64,000 bases of DNA, taken from contig NZ_FPAS01000005.1 of the NCBI RefSeq assembly GCF_900116425.1, forward strand, positions 124,001-188,000, given 5' to 3'. Shown here piece by piece: positions 61,425-64,000 of this stretch; positions within the stretch are counted from its first letter, which is position 1, and each line of letters opens with the position of its first letter. Below the pieces are notes generated by a model, which was given only the letters and a program-made list of their open reading frames with translations, searched no databases and was not told the DNA's origin. The DNA comes from Lishizhenia tianjinensis. GTDB lineage: Bacteria; Bacteroidota; Bacteroidia; Flavobacteriales_D; Crocinitomicaceae. A program made the position numbers and the translations under genes.

Positions 61425-62714
61425 TTATTCTTCTCCAATATTACTTGGAGCTATCGCTAAACTATCTAGTTCTGCTTTTAATGGAGCTATAAAGCTTAAG
61501 TAACCGGGTATCAAATCTTTTTTCATAGGTTCTGATTGTGGGAACTTCTGAGCCCTGTGGTCAACCTGTTTTCCATTTTTCCAGAAACGGTAGCATACGT
61601 GCGGACCAGTGGCAGCTCCAGTAGAACCAACATACCCAATAACATCACCTTGTTTTACGCGAACCCCTGGTCGAATGCCTTTGGCAAACTTTTGCATGTG
61701 CAAATATTGTGTTTCGTAAGTGGCGTTGTGACGAATTTTTACATAGTTTCCATTTCCACCTGTTCTAGAAGCTTTCGTAACCGTTCCATCCGCTGTACTT
61801 AAAATAGGTGTTCCATATGGTGCCGCGTAATCTGTGCCTTTATGTGCTTTCACCCTTTTGTAGATGGGGTGGAATCTTCTCAGGTTATATGCCGACGTCA
61901 TTCTTGCGAATTTTACTGGAGACATTAAGAAGGGTCTTTTCATTTCTTTACCCTCTTCATTATAATAACCAGTTTCCATTGTTGTAGAGTCTGTCGTATA
62001 CCTAAATGAATACATACCTTCACCACTATGTTTAAACCAGATTCCAATGATGTCTCCTATTCCATAGGCTTTACCATCTATACTTTTTTGTTCGTAAACT
62101 ACTTTGAATTGGTCACCGGCTTGAAGTTTAAAGAAATCTATACTCCACGCAAAAATGTTTTCAAAAGCTTCGGCCAAAGCGGCTGTAGTTCCAAAATCAT
62201 TCACTTGTTCGTCTATGGCCAAGGTCAAATTTGAATTTTGAACAATTTCACCCGTTAACGTATTTCGGTTGATTTTAATATCTCTGTAGTGCTTTTCAAC
62301 ACTTAAACTGTCACCAAAATTGAAAACGTAGTAACTTTCAATATTTGCCTCGTAAATCAAATGTTGTGCACGTTTGTTCGTGTCACCTTTATTTACCAGA
62401 ACAATGAAGGGGTCGTTGTAATTTACATAATCTAAGCCAACTGCAGTATCCCCAGCCATTTCAGCAATGAGATTAATGCTGTATTGATCTATACCGTAAG
62501 GCAAGAGCATGTGACTCATCGTCCAATTCATTTTAACCGTGTCACGGTAAACTTCATAGGCATTGAAGTCAAAACCATACTTCATATTTTTCGGAGTTTC
62601 AACGACTGTATCTTTGGCAACAGTTGGCTGAGCATCCGATTTTAATTTTTTCTCATTTCCTCCACAGGCTACAAGTAAAGCAGCAATTCCAGCAACAAAA
62701 AATTTCTTTATCAT
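61425..62714 (-). CDS. M23 family peptidase lipoprotein
   Basis: A 429-residue lipoprotein (lipobox V-A-C, Cys 17), outer-membrane or periplasmic murein endopeptidase. Residues ~35-280 are a mixed domain; the M23/LytM domain is at ~285-395: HKGTDYAAPYGTPILSTADG (first zinc ligands H and D), QYLHMQKF and TGPHVCYRFWKNGKQ. The usual last motif H-x-H reads H-V-C here, so one zinc ligand is Cys or the site differs; similar H-V-C variants are, as I recall, common in the phylum. Acts in cell-wall remodelling. Confidence 0.92.
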   Translation of the reverse strand: MIKKFFVAGIAALLVACGGNEKKLKSDAQPTVAKDTVVETPKNMKYGFDFNAYEVYRDTVKMNWTMSHMLLPYGIDQYSINLIAEMAGDTAVGLDYVNYNDPFIVLVNKGDTNKRAQHLIYEANIESYYVFNFGDSLSVEKHYRDIKINRNTLTGEIVQNSNLTLAIDEQVNDFGTTAALAEAFENIFAWSIDFFKLQAGDQFKVVYEQKSIDGKAYGIGDIIGIWFKHSGEGMYSFRYTTDSTTMETGYYNEEGKEMKRPFLMSPVKFARMTSAYNLRRFHPIYKRVKAHKGTDYAAPYGTPILSTADGTVTKASRTGGNGNYVKIRHNATYETQYLHMQKFAKGIRPGVRVKQGDVIGYVGSTGAATGPHVCYRFWKNGKQVDHRAQKFPQSEPMKKDLIPGYLSFIAPLKAELDSLAIAPSNIGEE

Positions 62715-62778
62715 TCTCCTCTTAATTTCTCACAAGTAATGGGGCCTATGCATTTTAGCCCCTCTAAACCAATGTGTG

Positions 62779-62786
62779 CAAATGTA
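62779..62786 (-). promoter_or_regulatory. Candidate -7 box of the M23 peptidase gene
   Basis: TACATTTG on the minus strand, perfect TAnnTTTG match, 64 nt before the ATG. Confidence 0.35.
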
Positions 62787-62956
62787 ATGAACTCTTCTAG
62801 AATCATTTTGTAAAACCCACTTGAGCTCAAATTATTTTGTAAAATTTTGGCGAAATAAATTAACTAAACGACTCCATAAAACCATGTGTAGGATTAATCT
62901 AGTGATATACTTACTAAAAGTGGAGCTTCTATGGTGCTCAAATTCTACCAATTGTT

Positions 62957-62964
62957 TAATTTTG
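62957..62964 (+). promoter_or_regulatory. Candidate -7 box of purD
   Basis: TAATTTTG, perfect TAnnTTTG match, 28 nt before the purD ATG. Confidence 0.45.
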
Positions 62965-62992
62965 CGCACGCGTATAAATTACATAGAAAAAG

Positions 62993-64000
62993 ATGAAAGT
63001 TTTAATATTAGGATCTGGAGGTAGAGAGCATGCATTTGCATGGAAAATTGCACAAAGTAGTCACTTAGATGAATTGTACATTGCACCAGGAAATGCTGGA
63101 ACCAAAGAGTTGGGAACGAACGTGAATATTTCGGTTACTGATTTTGAAGCGATCAAAACTTTTGTGATTGAAAACGCAATTGAAATGGTTGTGGTTGGAC
63201 CAGAAGATCCATTAGTATTGGGTATCTCTGATTTCTTTGCTGCAGACGATGCTTTAAAGGGAGTTTACGTAATTGGCCCTAACAAGGAAGCTGCTCAATT
63301 AGAAGGGTCAAAAGATTTTGCCAAAGAATTTATGATGCGTCATAACATTCCGACCGCAAAATACAAGACGTTTACCAAAGATACTTTAGAAGAAGGAAAA
63401 GCATTTTTAGCATCCTTAACGGCTCCTTACGTTTTAAAAGCGGATGGATTAGCAGCTGGTAAAGGAGTATTGATTTTACCAACTTTAGAAGAGGCGCAGC
63501 AAGAACTTGAAAGCATGTTAAGCGATGCTAAGTTTGGTGATGCATCATCAAGAGTGGTAATTGAAGAGTTCTTAACAGGTGTTGAGATGTCTACTTTTGT
63601 ATTGAGTGATGGAGACGGATTCAAAGTATTGCCAGAAGCCAAAGATTACAAAAGAATTGGTGAAGGAGATACAGGTTTGAATACAGGTGGAATGGGAGCT
63701 GTTTCTCCAGTACCTTTTGCGGCATCAGGTTTTTCTGATAAAGTATTGAACCAAGTAATTATTCCTACTATCAAAGGTTTAAAGGCAGATGGTATCGAAT
63801 ACAAAGGATTCATTTTTATTGGATTGATCAATGTAAAAGGTGAGCCATTTGTTATCGAATACAATTGTAGAATGGGTGATCCAGAAACTGAAGTTGTTTT
63901 ACCACGTTTAAAGTCTGATTTATTAGATTTATTTGAAGGTGTAGGTACACAGACTTTATCTGAGCGCGATGTGGAGATAGATCCAAGAACGGCTACTACA
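62993..64000 (+). CDS. purD: Phosphoribosylamine--glycine ligase (partial, cut by window end)
   Basis: At least 336 codons from ATG at 62993; runs off the right edge. Reads [20 protein letters not shown] at the start, then the ATP-grasp region with [66 protein letters not shown] and [16 protein letters not shown] synthetase joins phosphoribosylamine and glycine in purine synthesis. Full length is about 420-430 residues in the family, so roughly 90 residues are missing. A TAATTTTG box precedes. Confidence 0.96.
   Translation, partial: MKVLILGSGGREHAFAWKIAQSSHLDELYIAPGNAGTKELGTNVNISVTDFEAIKTFVIENAIEMVVVGPEDPLVLGISDFFAADDALKGVYVIGPNKEAAQLEGSKDFAKEFMMRHNIPTAKYKTFTKDTLEEGKAFLASLTAPYVLKADGLAAGKGVLILPTLEEAQQELESMLSDAKFGDASSRVVIEEFLTGVEMSTFVLSDGDGFKVLPEAKDYKRIGEGDTGLNTGGMGAVSPVPFAASGFSDKVLNQVIIPTIKGLKADGIEYKGFIFIGLINVKGEPFVIEYNCRMGDPETEVVLPRLKSDLLDLFEGVGTQTLSERDVEIDPRTATT

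Noticed and set aside
62821-63024. A 67-codon frame before and into purD
   Set aside because: Different frame overlapping the clear start of purD; the product looks random.

Overview
The window looks like a chromosome segment from a marine or freshwater member of the Bacteroidota, most likely order Flavobacteriales. The evidence is the set of lineage-specific genes: a type IX secretion (T9SS) type B sorting-domain protein beside a PorP/SprF-family protein, a T9SS type A cargo protein, the gliding lipoprotein GldH fused by overlap to ricT, a FecI/FecR/STN signalling operon, an HU-SPOR protein, monomeric isocitrate dehydrogenase, many lipoproteins and signal peptides, AT-rich intergenic DNA, and repeated TAnnTTTG promoter boxes. 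No rRNA, tRNA, CRISPR array or prophage was found.

Layout. 0.2-2.4 kb: T9SS surface pair. 2.4-10.97 kb: lipoprotein, metG, DUF1569-like protein, miaE, TonB-dependent receptor, DEAD-box helicase, DsbA-family protein. 10.97-11.38 kb: a dense repeat cluster. 11.4-14.6 kb: two overlapping lipoprotein genes, then an AT-rich three-gene cassette of unknown function. 14.7-18.8 kb: second DEAD-box helicase, YwbE, GNAT, lipoprotein, isopenicillin-N-synthase-like dioxygenase. 19-23.4 kb: GIN-domain lipoprotein plus an ECF sigma / FecR / STN-surface-repeat operon; the two transcription units carry the same bipartite promoter motif. 23.5-25.4 kb: OmpA lipoprotein, highly charged secreted protein, small lipoprotein. 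25.4-29.3 kb: a giant propeller-cyclase-HD sensor. 29.4-42.2 kb: ferritin, icd, LuxR-type regulator, dprA, kdsB, HU-SPOR protein, C1 aminopeptidase, orphan BlaI-like repressor, UbiA-like membrane protein, bacilliredoxin, FAD oxidoreductase, comF. 42.6-46 kb: class Ia ribonucleotide reductase nrdB-nrdA with a perfect DnaA box upstream. 46.2-50.7 kb: T9SS type A cargo and an S9 peptidase. 50.9-51.2 kb: a MITE. 51.2-55.4 kb: GT9/SUFU/DUF6495 operon divergent from ricT-gldH. 55.6-60.3 kb: two exported proteins, then kynU - small membrane protein - kmo. 60.4-61.3 kb: an IS1595-like element whose terminal inverted repeats match the MITE. 61.4-64 kb: M23 peptidase lipoprotein and the start of purD.

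Most of the window is ordinary chromosomal housekeeping and envelope biology. The unusual content is: (1) the shared ECF-type promoter linking the GIN lipoprotein to the sigma/FecR/STN operon; (2) an IS1595-like element with an intact transposase gene that seems to lack the canonical acidic catalytic residues, plus a matching non-autonomous MITE; (3) a family of roughly 140-bp structured intergenic repeats in five copies; (4) a micro-ORF inserted between kynureninase and kynurenine monooxygenase. All functional calls are from reading the sequence; no database search was run.
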